Shown: in pieces, positions 11,372 to 20,860 of the stretch
How the letters are laid out: each line of letters begins with the position of its first letter
Numbering within the stretch: position 1 is the stretch's first letter
Assembly: GCF_002858925.1 (NCBI RefSeq)
Contig: NZ_PJRS01000043.1
Coordinates: forward strand, 1 to 64,000
Length of the DNA stretch: 64,000 nucleotides
Reading direction: 5' to 3'
Origin: Caulobacter zeae
GTDB lineage: Bacteria > Pseudomonadota > Alphaproteobacteria > Caulobacterales > Caulobacteraceae
Notes under the pieces: generated by a model
The model's input: the letters and a program-made list of their open reading frames with translations, nothing else
Databases searched by the model: none
Told to the model about the DNA's origin: nothing
Made by a program: the position numbers and the translations under genes

Positions 11372-11790
11372 CAGTGATGCGCGTCCTTGGGGCTTTCCAT
11401 CAATTCCACGAGCATGCCGCCCATGTCCTTGGGGTGAACGAAGATGATCAGCGTTCCATGGGCGCCGATCCTCGGCTCGCCTAGCACGGTCGCGCCCTTG
11501 GCGACCAGAGCGTCGCGGGCCTCGTAGATGTTCTCCACCTCGAAGCAGACGTGATGCTGGCCGCCCTTTGGGTTCTTGGCCAGGAAGGCGTGGATCGGGG
11601 ACTTCTCGCCGTAGGGCTCGATCAGCTCGATCTGGCTGTTGGGCAGGTTGACGAAGCAGACCCAGACGCCCTGCTCCGGCATGGCCCACTTCTCGGTGAC
11701 CGAGGTGGCGCCCAGCAGCTCGCGGTACATCTTCACCGACTCGTCGATGGAGGGCGTGGCGACGCCGATGTGGTTGAGCCTGCCGATCAT
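11371..11790 (-). CDS. mce: Methylmalonyl-CoA epimerase
   Basis: 139 residues. Interconverts the 2R and 2S forms of methylmalonyl-CoA in propionyl-CoA catabolism. It is a vicinal-oxygen-chelate fold protein with expected metal ligands at H7 (MIGRLNHIGVA), the His of GGQHHVCFEV (79/80) and E129 (MLVELME). Length is normal. Coupled to the DUF1467 gene. The mutase genes are not in this window. Confidence 0.92.
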   Translation of the reverse strand: MIGRLNHIGVATPSIDESVKMYRELLGATSVTEKWAMPEQGVWVCFVNLPNSQIELIEPYGEKSPIHAFLAKNPKGGQHHVCFEVENIYEARDALVAKGATVLGEPRIGAHGTLIIFVHPKDMGGMLVELMESPKDAHH

Positions 11791-11853
11791 GGTTCCTGTC
11801 CCGGGGCTGGTGCGGAGTTGGAGACCAACTAACCGCGCCTCCGCTCACGGCAG

Positions 11854-12585
11854 TCAAGCGCCGCGAAGACCCTTCAGCCAGTGGAAGCGCACCGGCAGCA
11901 CGCCGACCAGCAACAGACCGAGCACGAAACCGCCCAGATGCGCCTGCCAGGAGACCAGGATCAGCCCCTGCTGGCTGGCCAGGCCATAGGCGCCGGCGGC
12001 GACCACGACGATCAGGTTCATCACCAGGAACGACAGGGCCGAACGGCCGACGGCCTTGGAGAAGATCGGGTGCAGTTCTTCCCTGCCCGGCCCCACCAGC
12101 CGCGCACCCGCGCCCCACAGGCCGCAGATGGCGCCCGAAGCGCCCAGCAGCCAGGCGTCGGGCATCATGAGGCCCGCCAGCGCCACGCCGGCCAGGCCGC
12201 AGCCCACGTAGAGACCGCCGAACAGCAGGCCGCCGAGCGCGTCGCGACCCAGCCGCTGGGCCAGCCCCGGCCCCAGGGCGACCAGGGCGGCGGAGTTCAT
12301 CACCACGTGCAGCCAGCCGGCGTGCAGGAACATCGAGGTCAGCGGCGTCCACCACAGGCCGTCCCGGAAGTTGCCGGGGTGGAAGGCGCCGTAGCTGAGC
12401 ATCTGCTCCTCCAGCCCCAGCGGCGCGCTGGCCAGCTGGGCGGCGAAGACGATCCAGATCAGGCCCAGGGTCACCAGGACCGGCCAGGCCTCGAACCAGA
12501 TGACGGCCGGCCCCTGGCCGAAGATCCCCTCGCGCCGCGAAGGCGTTTCGGGAGGCTCGGTCGGGGGCTGGTCGTCGATGCTCAT
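11854..12585 (-). CDS. Rhomboid family intramembrane serine protease
   Basis: 243 residues with a cytoplasmic proline-rich N-terminus (to about 28) and six predicted membrane helices. The catalytic serine is in GASG (S150) and the histidine in SWQAHLGG (H216). HVVMN (93-97) supplies the conserved oxyanion His/Asn. It cleaves membrane protein substrates within the bilayer; no substrate is evident. It follows rnj on the same strand with 7 bases between them, so it is probably in that operon. Confidence 0.93.
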   Translation of the reverse strand: MSIDDQPPTEPPETPSRREGIFGQGPAVIWFEAWPVLVTLGLIWIVFAAQLASAPLGLEEQMLSYGAFHPGNFRDGLWWTPLTSMFLHAGWLHVVMNSAALVALGPGLAQRLGRDALGGLLFGGLYVGCGLAGVALAGLMMPDAWLLGASGAICGLWGAGARLVGPGREELHPIFSKAVGRSALSFLVMNLIVVVAAGAYGLASQQGLILVSWQAHLGGFVLGLLLVGVLPVRFHWLKGLRGA

Positions 12586-12592
12586 GCGGGCG

Positions 12593-14272
12593 TCAGAGGC
12601 GCAGGACGGTCGTCTCCACGACCGGCTTGCGTTCCCAGATGCGGAAGGCGGCCTTCTTCACCGCGCGCGAGATGGCGTTCTCGATGGTTTCGTCGATCTC
12701 GCGGTCGTCGCCCGACAGGCGCTTGAAGGCCTCTTCGGCCTCTTCCGCCAGGTCGTCCAGGGCCTCGTCGAGCGGATACTCCTCGTCGCCGGCCAGGCCC
12801 AGGCCCCGGACCTGCGGGCCCGAGACGATCTTGTTGCGGCCGTCCAGCACGATCGACACGGCCAGCACGCCGTTGAACGCCGCGTGGCGACGTTCGCGCA
12901 GGGCCTCGCCGTTCTCGGGCGTCACGACGCCGCCGTCGACGTACAGGCGGCCGGCCGGCACCTCGTCGATGATCTCCGGATGACCCGGCGCCAGCCGCAC
13001 CATGTCGCCGTTGCGGGGCGGGACGGCGTGCGGGACCTGAAGGTCCTTTGCGAAGGCGGCGTGCTCGAGCAGGTGGCGGCGCTCGCCGTGGGTCGGCACG
13101 GCGATCTGCGGCCTGGCCCATTGGTACATCTGCTTCAGCTCGTCGCGGCACGGGTGGCCGCTGACGTGGATGCCGGGGGTGTCGCGCTCGGTGTGCAAGC
13201 GCACGCCGCGATCGGCCAGCTTGTTCTGCAGGTTGCGGATCGGGATCTCGTTGCCCGGGATCACCCGCGAGCTGAACACCACGTGATCGCCCTGCGAAAG
13301 CTTGACGTGCGGGTGATTGCCCTCGGCGATGCGGGCCAGGGCCGCCCTCGCCTCGCCCTGGCTGCCGGTGCAGAGATAGAGGATCTCGTTCTCGGGCATA
13401 TGCTTGGCCTGGTCGTCGGTGACGAACGGGTCCAGGCCGTCGAGCAGCCCGACCGAACGGGCGGCGGCGGCCATGCGGTGCATCGAACGGCCGGCCAGGC
13501 AGACCTTGCGGCCGGCGGCCTGGGCGGCGCGGATCACGGTGTCCATGCGCGCCACGTTCGAGGCGAAGCAGGCCACGGCGATCTTGCCGGTCAGGCCAGC
13601 GATCAGCTTGTTCATCTCGACGCGGACGTCGGCCTCCGAGCCGGACTCGCCCTCGACGAAGACGTTGGTGCTGTCGCAGACCATGGCCAGCACGCCCTCG
13701 TCGCCCAGGCGGCGCAAGGCGTCGACGTCGGTGGCCGCGCCCAGCTGGGGATCGGGATCGATCTTCCAGTCGCCGGTGTGCAGCACGGTGCCCAACGGGG
13801 TCTTGATCGCCAGGCCGTTCGGCTCGGGGATCGAGTGGGTCAGCGTGACCATTTCCAGGTGGAACGGGCCGAGGTCGAAGCTGCCGCTCAGCGGCACTTC
13901 GTGAACCTCGACCTCGTCCAGCAGGTTGGCGTCACGCAGCTTCTCGCGCAGCAGGAAGGCGGTGAAGGGCGTGGCGTAGACCGGCGCCTTCAGCTGCGGC
14001 CACAGCCAGGCGACGGCGCCCAGGTGGTCTTCGTGCGCGTGGGTCAGGACGATGCCGAGAATGTCGTCCGCATAGGGCACGATGTACTCGGGGTCGGGCA
14101 GGATGATCTCGACGCCCGGCGTCGTCTGGTCGCCGAAGGTGACGCCAAGGTCGACGACGATCCATTTGCGATCGTCGGCGGGCCCGAAGCCGTACAGGTT
14201 GAAGTTCATGCCGATCTCGTTCGACCCGCCCAGCGGCAGGAAGACGAGTTCGTCGTTGGTTTGCTTTTTCAT
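12593..14272 (-). CDS. rnj: Ribonuclease J
   Basis: 559 residues; RNase J is a 5'-3' exonuclease and endonuclease acting in rRNA maturation and mRNA decay. The metallo-beta-lactamase motif HAHEDH is at 78-83. A beta-CASP domain follows in the middle (CDSTNVFVEGESGSE; LYLCTGSQGEARAAL), with later zinc-site motifs at VSGHPCRDEL and VPTHGERRHL. Its ATG overlaps the coaX stop by four bases (ATGA). Length and motifs are complete. Confidence 0.95.
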   Translation of the reverse strand: MKKQTNDELVFLPLGGSNEIGMNFNLYGFGPADDRKWIVVDLGVTFGDQTTPGVEIILPDPEYIVPYADDILGIVLTHAHEDHLGAVAWLWPQLKAPVYATPFTAFLLREKLRDANLLDEVEVHEVPLSGSFDLGPFHLEMVTLTHSIPEPNGLAIKTPLGTVLHTGDWKIDPDPQLGAATDVDALRRLGDEGVLAMVCDSTNVFVEGESGSEADVRVEMNKLIAGLTGKIAVACFASNVARMDTVIRAAQAAGRKVCLAGRSMHRMAAAARSVGLLDGLDPFVTDDQAKHMPENEILYLCTGSQGEARAALARIAEGNHPHVKLSQGDHVVFSSRVIPGNEIPIRNLQNKLADRGVRLHTERDTPGIHVSGHPCRDELKQMYQWARPQIAVPTHGERRHLLEHAAFAKDLQVPHAVPPRNGDMVRLAPGHPEIIDEVPAGRLYVDGGVVTPENGEALRERRHAAFNGVLAVSIVLDGRNKIVSGPQVRGLGLAGDEEYPLDEALDDLAEEAEEAFKRLSGDDREIDETIENAISRAVKKAAFRIWERKPVVETTVLRL

Positions 14273-15048
14273 TCGGTCTCTAGGTGGGTATTGCGGCGGT
14301 GAATTTCGAGGAGACCACGGATGGTCAGATCGGGATCGAAGTGGTCGATGCTGTCGGTGGCGCCCTCGAACAGCGAGGCGACGCCGCCGGTGGCGACCAC
14401 GGTCAGGTCCTCGCCGCGCTCTTCCTTGATGCGCGAGACGAGCCCTTCGATGAGTGAGATGTAGCCCCAGAACACGCCCGACTGCATGGCGCCGACCGTG
14501 TCGGTGCCCACGATCTTGCCGGGACGCTGGATGGCGATGCGGGGCAGCTTGGCGGCCGCTTCGTGCAGGGCCTGCATGGAAAGGTTGATGCCGGGGGCGA
14601 TGATGCCGCCCTCGAAGGCCCCGTCGGCGGCCACGACGTCGAAGGTGGTGGCCGTGCCGCTGTCGATGACGATCAGCGGGCCCCTGTAGACCATGCTGGC
14701 GCCCACGGCGTTGACGAGGCGGTCGGCGCCGGCCTCGGACGGCTTGTCGATGCGGATGTCGACGCCCAGACGGGCGTTCTCGCCGATCACCAGCGGCTCG
14801 ACGTTCAGGTAGCGACGCGACAGGTTACGCAGGTTGAACAGCGACTGGGGCACGACGCTGGAGATGATGCAGGCGTCCAGCGAACGGAAGCCCAGCCCTT
14901 GCATCGACATCAGCTGCGACAGCCAGACGACGTACTCGTCGGCGGTGCGGGTGCTCTCGGTGGCGGCCCGCCACTGGGCGATCCACGACTGGCCGTCGTG
15001 GATGGCGAACATGGTGTTGGTGTTGCCCTGTTCGATTGCCAGCAGCAT
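14269..15048 (-). CDS. coaX: Type III pantothenate kinase
   Basis: 259 residues; catalyses the first step of coenzyme A synthesis. The phosphate-binding motif reads LLAIEQGNTNT, where most family members have Asp in place of this Glu. Other acetate-kinase-fold segments are GADRLVNAVGA (the GADR motif) and IVIDSGTATTFDVV. I chose ATG 15048 (overlapping the birA stop as TGATG) over a GTG one codon upstream. Lies between birA and rnj, an arrangement common in alphaproteobacteria. Confidence 0.93.
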   Translation of the reverse strand: MLLAIEQGNTNTMFAIHDGQSWIAQWRAATESTRTADEYVVWLSQLMSMQGLGFRSLDACIISSVVPQSLFNLRNLSRRYLNVEPLVIGENARLGVDIRIDKPSEAGADRLVNAVGASMVYRGPLIVIDSGTATTFDVVAADGAFEGGIIAPGINLSMQALHEAAAKLPRIAIQRPGKIVGTDTVGAMQSGVFWGYISLIEGLVSRIKEERGEDLTVVATGGVASLFEGATDSIDHFDPDLTIRGLLEIHRRNTHLETE

Positions 15049-15818
15049 CACGAAGCTCCGAAGAAGACGTCGCCGGCGGTGATCCGGCGCAGTTGGCCGT
15101 CAGCGAGACGAAGGCGCAAGGCCCCGTCGCCGTCGAGGCCCTCGGCTATGCCCTCGACCGTCTCGTTGCCGAGCCGGGCGATGCAGGGTTCGCCCATTCC
15201 GAGAGCCTTGGCGGTCCAGGCGTCGGCGATGGCGGGAAAGCCCAGGCGCAGCCAGACGTCGAGCCAGCGGTCGAACGAGGCGGCCAGCACCCCGATCGCC
15301 TCGACCGGCGACGGCGGCGGCTCGGCCCGCCAGGTCGGCAGGGCCGTGGTCGGGCGCTCGCTGTCGATCGGCTTACGGGCCAGGTTCACCCCAATGCCCA
15401 CGGCCAGCCACAGGCCGCCATCCGGCGACTTGCCGGACTCGATGAGGATGCCGCTGATCTTGAGGCCGCCGACCATCGGGTCGTTGGGCCATTTCAGGCT
15501 GACCAGGCGCTCGGGAACATAGGCGGCCAGCAGGTCGGCAACCGCCAGGGCGGCGACGAACGAGACCTGGGCGGCTTCGGCGGGCGGCTTGTCTAGGGTC
15601 AGTAGAAGGGTGGCGGCCAGATTGCCGTCGCCGGTTTCCCAGGCGCGGCCCCGGCGGCCTCGGCCCGCGGTCTGCCGCAGGCCGACGATCCAGACGGACT
15701 CTGTCCGCCCCGCTTCTGCGCGGCGGCGGACCTCGGCGTTGGTCGAGTCGATCTCGTCGAGAACGACGACGGGCGGCCCCTTGCCCGCCCCGTTGTCGAA
15801 CGGGGGGCCGCCCGTCAC
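15048..15818 (-). CDS. birA: Biotin--[acetyl-CoA-carboxylase] ligase
   Basis: 256 residues; attaches biotin to the carboxyl carrier protein. The biotin/ATP-binding motif appears as QTAGRGRRGRAW and the core as SLKWPNDPMVGGLKISGILIES; a C-terminal SH3-like domain ends the protein. There is no N-terminal DNA-binding domain, so unlike E. coli BirA it is not expected to repress transcription. The start is GTG at 15818, one base after the nuoN stop, so it is probably expressed from the nuo transcript. Confidence 0.93.
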   Translation of the reverse strand: MTGGPPFDNGAGKGPPVVVLDEIDSTNAEVRRRAEAGRTESVWIVGLRQTAGRGRRGRAWETGDGNLAATLLLTLDKPPAEAAQVSFVAALAVADLLAAYVPERLVSLKWPNDPMVGGLKISGILIESGKSPDGGLWLAVGIGVNLARKPIDSERPTTALPTWRAEPPPSPVEAIGVLAASFDRWLDVWLRLGFPAIADAWTAKALGMGEPCIARLGNETVEGIAEGLDGDGALRLRLADGQLRRITAGDVFFGAS

Positions 15819-15819
15819 G

Positions 15820-17259
15820 TCAGAGGTGGCCGAAGGCGGCCGCCGCCGCCTTGGCGGCGGGGTCGAGCCAGACCAGGGCGGCCAGGACGATCGGGAACGA
15901 GAACAGGGCCGCGGCGAAGCCGATCGCGCGAGCGGTCGGTTGCGGCTTGTCCACCGAACCCGCGGGCGCGTCGAACCACATCGCCTTGATCAGGCGCAGG
16001 TAGTAGAACGCGGCCACGACGCTGCCCACCAGGCCGAGCACGGCGGCCCACTGAAGCGGCACGTCGCCCGAGCCCATGGCGGCCTTGAAGACGTAGAACT
16101 TGGCCCAGAAGCCCGAGAACGGCGGCAGGCCGAGGGCCGACAGCGAGAACGCGGTCATGGCCAGGGCGACGCCGGGACGTTCTTTCACCAGACCGGCCAT
16201 GTCCTCGATGGTCTCCATCGGCTTGCCGTCACGGCTCAGCGCCTGCAGGCAGGCGAAGAAGCCGGTGACGTCCACCATGTAGAGCACCATGAAGACCAGC
16301 ATCGAGTGCAGGCCGACCTCGCCGCCGGTGGCGACGCCCAGCAGGGCGTAGCCGACGTTGGCGATCGAGGAATAGGCCCACAGGCGCTTGAGGTTGGTCT
16401 GGGCCAGGCCGGCGAAGGCGCCGACGAACACCGACAGCAGGGCCGCGATGATCAGCACCTGGCGCCATTGCGACACGGCGTCGGGGAAGGCGTCGCCCAG
16501 CACGCGGGCGAACATCATCATGGCGGCCAGCTTCGGCGCGGCGGCGAAGAAACCGACGACCGGGGTCGGGGCGCCTTCGTAGACATCCGGGGTCCACATG
16601 TGGAACGGCGCGGCCGAAACCTTGAACGCCAGGCCGCAGATCACGAAGATCAGGCCGAACAGCAGGCCAAGGCCGTGAGCGCCGTGCGAGGCGGCGGCGA
16701 TGTCGGCGAAGCGGGTCGAGCCGGCGAAGCCGTAGATCAGCGAGGCGCCGTACAGCAGGATGCCCGACGACAGCGCGCCCAGCACGAAGTACTTCAGGCC
16801 CGCTTCCGAGGCCTTGGCGTCGTCGCGGCGGAAGGCGGCCAGGACGTACAGGGCCAGCGATTGCAGCTCGACGCCGATATAGAGGCTGATCAGGTCGCCG
16901 GCCGAGGCGGTGACGCCCATGCCGACGGCCGACAGCACCACCAGGACCGGGAATTCGAACTTCTGGTCGCCGCGGGCGGCGAGCCAGCGGTCGCCGAGCA
17001 CGACGGCCACGGCGCTGAACAGGAAGATCGCGACCTTGGCGTAGCTCGCCGCGGCGTCGGCCGAGTAGACGCCGTTGAAGGCGTGGCCGTGCGGACCGAT
17101 CGCCGCCAGGACGGCGGCGGCCAGCAGCGCCAGGACCGAAGCGCCCGTGAAGACCGGCGTGGTCTTCTTGGAGAAGGCGCCCCAGACCAGCAGGACCAGG
17201 GCCGAGACGCCCAGGACCAGTTCCGGAAGGACGAGGGAGATGTTGGCGGAGAACGTCAT
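15820..17259 (-). CDS. nuoN: NADH-quinone oxidoreductase subunit N
   Basis: 479 residues; one of the three antiporter-like proton-pumping subunits of complex I. Polytopic throughout. Conserved features include ELQSLALYVLAAFRRDD, KVSAAPFHMWTPDVYEGAPTP with its channel lysine, and LPPFSGFWAKFYVF. I take ATG 17259 (GAGGG upstream); a GTG at 17271 would overlap nuoM by four bases and add four residues. Last nuo gene of the operon, followed immediately by birA. Confidence 0.96.
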   Translation of the reverse strand: MTFSANISLVLPELVLGVSALVLLVWGAFSKKTTPVFTGASVLALLAAAVLAAIGPHGHAFNGVYSADAAASYAKVAIFLFSAVAVVLGDRWLAARGDQKFEFPVLVVLSAVGMGVTASAGDLISLYIGVELQSLALYVLAAFRRDDAKASEAGLKYFVLGALSSGILLYGASLIYGFAGSTRFADIAAASHGAHGLGLLFGLIFVICGLAFKVSAAPFHMWTPDVYEGAPTPVVGFFAAAPKLAAMMMFARVLGDAFPDAVSQWRQVLIIAALLSVFVGAFAGLAQTNLKRLWAYSSIANVGYALLGVATGGEVGLHSMLVFMVLYMVDVTGFFACLQALSRDGKPMETIEDMAGLVKERPGVALAMTAFSLSALGLPPFSGFWAKFYVFKAAMGSGDVPLQWAAVLGLVGSVVAAFYYLRLIKAMWFDAPAGSVDKPQPTARAIGFAAALFSFPIVLAALVWLDPAAKAAAAAFGHL

Positions 17260-17267
17260 GGGATCCC

Positions 17268-18752
17268 TCACCCGCCCACGGCGGCGCGCCAGGCGCCGAC
17301 GAGCCCGTCGACGGACGACGCGGTCAGGTTGAACACAAGATTAGGATAGATGCCGAGCACCAAGGTCATGATGATCAGCGGCACGAAGAGCAGGATCTCG
17401 CGCGCGTCGAGGTCGGTGATCGTCTTCAGTTCCGGGTTGACGATCTCGCCGTACATGACGCGACGGTACAGCGTCAGGGCGTACATCGCCGACAGGATCA
17501 CGCCGGTGGCCGACACGATCGCCGTCCAGGTCGAGGCCTGGTAGACGCCGGTCATCGTCAGGATTTCGCCGACGAAGCCCGAGGTGCCCGGCAGGCCGAC
17601 ATTGCCCATCGTGAACAGCAGGAACACGAAGGCGTAGTGCGGCATGCGGTTGGTCAGGCCGCCGTAGAAGGCGATCTCGCGGGTGTGCATGCGGTCGTAG
17701 ACGACGCCGACGCAGAGGAAGAGCGCGCCGGAGATCACCCCGTGGCTGATCATCTGGAACAGGGCGCCCTGCTCGCCGGCGGCGTTGCCCGAGAAGATGC
17801 CCATGGTCACGAAGCCCATGTGGGCGACCGACGAATAGGCGATCAGCTTCTTGATGTCGGTCTGACGGAAGGCGACCAGCGAGGTGTAGACGATGGCGAT
17901 GCCCGACATCGCGAACACCAGCGGCTGGAACATCTCCGAGGCGTTCGGGAACATCGGGATGCTGAAGCGCATGAAGCCGTAGCCGCCCATCTTCAGCAGG
18001 ATGCCGGCCAGGATGACCGAACCCGCCGTCGGGGCTTCCACGTGGGCGTCAGGCAGCCAGGTGTGCACCGGCCACATCGGCATCTTCACCGCGAACGAGG
18101 CGAAGAAGGCCAGCCACAGCCAGGTCTGGAGCCACGGCGCGAACTTGTAGGTCATGAGCTCGGGGATCGACGAGGTGCCGGCGATCGAGATCATGGCCAG
18201 GATAGCCGCCAGCATCAGCACCGAGCCGAGCAGCGTGTAGAGGAAGAACTTGTAGGCCGCGTAAATCCGGCGCTTGCCGCCCCAGATGCCGATGATCAGG
18301 AACATCGGCACCAGGCCCCCTTCGAAGAAGAGGTAGAACAGCACCAGGTCCAGCGCGCAGAACACGCCGATTACCAGGGTCTCGAGGACCAGGAAGGCAA
18401 TCAGGTACTCGACCACGCGCTTCTCGACCGACTTCCAGCTGGCCACGATACAGATCGGCAGCAGGAAGGCGGTGAGCAGGACCAGCAGCACCGAGATGCC
18501 GTCGATGCCCATGCGGTAATGCAGGCCGGCGAACCAGGCGAAGTCTTCCACGAACTGGAAGCCCGGGTTCTTGGCGTCGAACTGGAGCGTCAGCACCAGC
18601 GCCAGGGCGAAGGTCACCAGCGTGGTCGCGAGCGCGATCCACTTGGCCAGGGTGTCGGTGGCGGCGCCCGGGCCCTTGGCGGCGCGAGCCGCCAGGATCA
18701 GGGCCACGCCGACGAGCGGAGCGAAGGTCGTAAGGCTGAGCAGACCAGTCAT
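17268..18752 (-). CDS. nuoM: NADH-quinone oxidoreductase subunit M
   Basis: 494 residues, usual size. Antiporter-like membrane subunit of complex I, with about 14 hydrophobic segments. Diagnostic pieces are MGIDGISVLLVLLTAFL, FYLFFEGGLVPMFLIIGIWGG (with the conserved transmembrane Glu), KMPMWPVHTWLPDAHVEAPT and YSSVAHMGFVTMGIF. Ten bases separate it from nuoL. Confidence 0.97.
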   Translation of the reverse strand: MTGLLSLTTFAPLVGVALILAARAAKGPGAATDTLAKWIALATTLVTFALALVLTLQFDAKNPGFQFVEDFAWFAGLHYRMGIDGISVLLVLLTAFLLPICIVASWKSVEKRVVEYLIAFLVLETLVIGVFCALDLVLFYLFFEGGLVPMFLIIGIWGGKRRIYAAYKFFLYTLLGSVLMLAAILAMISIAGTSSIPELMTYKFAPWLQTWLWLAFFASFAVKMPMWPVHTWLPDAHVEAPTAGSVILAGILLKMGGYGFMRFSIPMFPNASEMFQPLVFAMSGIAIVYTSLVAFRQTDIKKLIAYSSVAHMGFVTMGIFSGNAAGEQGALFQMISHGVISGALFLCVGVVYDRMHTREIAFYGGLTNRMPHYAFVFLLFTMGNVGLPGTSGFVGEILTMTGVYQASTWTAIVSATGVILSAMYALTLYRRVMYGEIVNPELKTITDLDAREILLFVPLIIMTLVLGIYPNLVFNLTASSVDGLVGAWRAAVGG

Positions 18753-18762
18753 CGATCCGTCC

Positions 18763-20856
18763 TCAACGGAATGCGTAAAGGGCGAACGTCAGCAGGCCGG
18801 CGACGCCGAGCAGCATGACGAAAGCGTAGTGGTAGACGTAGCCGGTCTGGGCTTTGCCCGTCTTGCGGCCGACGGCGTAGGAGACGGCGCTGACGCCGTC
18901 GGGACCCAGGCGATCGATGATCTTCTGGTCCCCGCCCTTCCAGAAGAGGTCGCCGAGGAACTTGGCGGCGCGCACGAAGGTGGCGTCGTACAGCTCGTCG
19001 AAGAACCACTTGTTGTAGAAGAACACGTACAGCGGGCCCTTGCGCTCGGCGAGCTTGAGACCCAGCCGCTCGTCACCCTTCAGGATGTAGACGTAGACGG
19101 CGACGGCCAGGCCGATCAGCGAGGCGATCAGCGGGCTCCACTTCACCCAGTCGGCCACGTTGTGCGCTTCGTGCAGCACGTGGTTGGTCGGGGCGTTGTA
19201 GATCGCGCCGCGCCAGAATTCGGCCTCGTGGTGACCCACGAAGTAGCCGGTGAAGACGAAGCCGGCGGCGACCGCGCCGATCGACAGCACGACCAGCGGC
19301 AGCAGCATCACCCAGGGGCTCTCGTGCGGCTTGTGATCGTGGCCGTGGCCATGGTCGTCGTGACCGTGATCGTCGTGCGCGCCATGGGCATGGTCATCGT
19401 GACCATGGGCGGCGTGCGCGTGATCGTCATGGCCGTGAGCGGCGTGCGCATCATGGCCATGGTCGTCATGACCCCACCGGGCCTTGCCGTTGAAGGTGAA
19501 GAAGGCCAGGCGCCACGAGTAGAACGAGGTCAGACCCGCGACCAGCACGCCGATCACCCATGCGAACATGGCGATCTGGTTGTGGCCGCCCGCGGCGAAC
19601 GCGGCTTCGATGATGGTGTCCTTCGAGTAGAAGCCGGCGAAGCCCAGGTGCAGCGGCGGGAAGCCGAGGCCCGTGATGGCGATCGTGCCGATCGTCATGG
19701 CGATGAAGGTCACCGGCAGCATCTTGGCCAGGGCGCCGTAGCGGCGCATGTCCTGTTCGTGGTGCATGCCGTGGATCACCGAACCGGCGCCCAGGAACAG
19801 CAGGGCCTTGAAGAAGGCGTGCGTGAACAGGTGGAACATGGCCGCCTGGTAGGCGCCCACGCCGGCCGCGAAGAACATGTAGCCCAGCTGCGAACAGGTC
19901 GAGTAGGCGATCACGCGCTTGATGTCGTTCTGGGTCAGGCCGACCGTGGCGGCGAACAGCGCCGTCACCGCGCCGACGACCGTGACGATGTTCTTGGCCA
20001 CGGGGGCGTATTCGAACATCGGCGACAGCAGGCACAGCATGTAAACGCCGGCGGTCACCATCGTGGCCGCGTGGATCAGGGCCGACACCGGGGTCGGGCC
20101 TTCCATGGCGTCCGGAAGCCAGGTGTGCAGGAAGAACTGGGCCGACTTGCCCATCGCGCCGATGAACAGCAGGAAGCAGGCGATGTCGACCAGCGGCCAG
20201 CTATGACCGGCGAACTGCCAGCTGCGGGCGGCGCCCGCCTGGATCATCGGGAACAGCTCGGCGAAGTTGATCGTGCCGAACGCCCAGTAGACCGTCATGA
20301 TGCCCAGCGCGAAGCCGAAGTCGCCGACGCGGTTGACGACGAAGGCCTTGATGGCGGCCGCGCTGGCCGACGGCTTCTTGAACCAGAAGCCGATCAGCAG
20401 GTACGAGGCCAGACCCACGCCTTCCCAGCCGAAGAACAGCTGCATGAAGTCGGCGGCGGTGACCAGCGACAGCATGGCGAAGGTGAAGAGCGACAGGTAC
20501 GCGAAGAAGCGCGGCTTGCTGTCGTCCTCGGCCATGTAGCCCCATGAATAGATGTGCACGAGCGCCGAGACGGTCGTGACCACGATCAGCATGGTCGCCG
20601 ACAGGGCGTCGATGCGGATCGACCAGTTGGCGATGAAGTCGCCCACGTGAATGAAGGGCAGCAGCGAGACCGTGAAGGCCTCCATGTGGCCCCAGGTCCA
20701 CTGGCTGAAGGTGACCCACGACAGCGCGCAGGCCAGGATCAGCAGGCCCGTGGTGACGGCTTGCGAAGCGACGTTGCCGATCCGCCGGCCGAACAGGCCT
20801 GCGATGATCGCGCCCAGCAGCGGGGCGAAGACGAGAATGGTGACGAGCGATTGCAC
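18763..20856 (-). CDS. nuoL: NADH-quinone oxidoreductase subunit L with a histidine-rich loop
   Basis: 697 residues, longer than the roughly 610 of E. coli NuoL. Antiporter-like proton channel plus the long lateral helix of complex I. Conserved core: SWGYMAEDDSKPRFFAYL, GWEGVGLASYLLIGFW, FLHTWLPDAMEGPTPVSALIHAAT and AYSTCSQLGYMFFAAG. Residues about 460-511 (DNA 19321-19476) are an unusual repeat-like run of His, Asp, Gly and Ala (units such as HGHDDHAHAA) between two membrane helices. It could bind metal ions or be a tolerated low-complexity expansion. Confidence 0.97.
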   Translation of the reverse strand: MQSLVTILVFAPLLGAIIAGLFGRRIGNVASQAVTTGLLILACALSWVTFSQWTWGHMEAFTVSLLPFIHVGDFIANWSIRIDALSATMLIVVTTVSALVHIYSWGYMAEDDSKPRFFAYLSLFTFAMLSLVTAADFMQLFFGWEGVGLASYLLIGFWFKKPSASAAAIKAFVVNRVGDFGFALGIMTVYWAFGTINFAELFPMIQAGAARSWQFAGHSWPLVDIACFLLFIGAMGKSAQFFLHTWLPDAMEGPTPVSALIHAATMVTAGVYMLCLLSPMFEYAPVAKNIVTVVGAVTALFAATVGLTQNDIKRVIAYSTCSQLGYMFFAAGVGAYQAAMFHLFTHAFFKALLFLGAGSVIHGMHHEQDMRRYGALAKMLPVTFIAMTIGTIAITGLGFPPLHLGFAGFYSKDTIIEAAFAAGGHNQIAMFAWVIGVLVAGLTSFYSWRLAFFTFNGKARWGHDDHGHDAHAAHGHDDHAHAAHGHDDHAHGAHDDHGHDDHGHGHDHKPHESPWVMLLPLVVLSIGAVAAGFVFTGYFVGHHEAEFWRGAIYNAPTNHVLHEAHNVADWVKWSPLIASLIGLAVAVYVYILKGDERLGLKLAERKGPLYVFFYNKWFFDELYDATFVRAAKFLGDLFWKGGDQKIIDRLGPDGVSAVSYAVGRKTGKAQTGYVYHYAFVMLLGVAGLLTFALYAFR

Positions 20857-20860
20857 TGGG

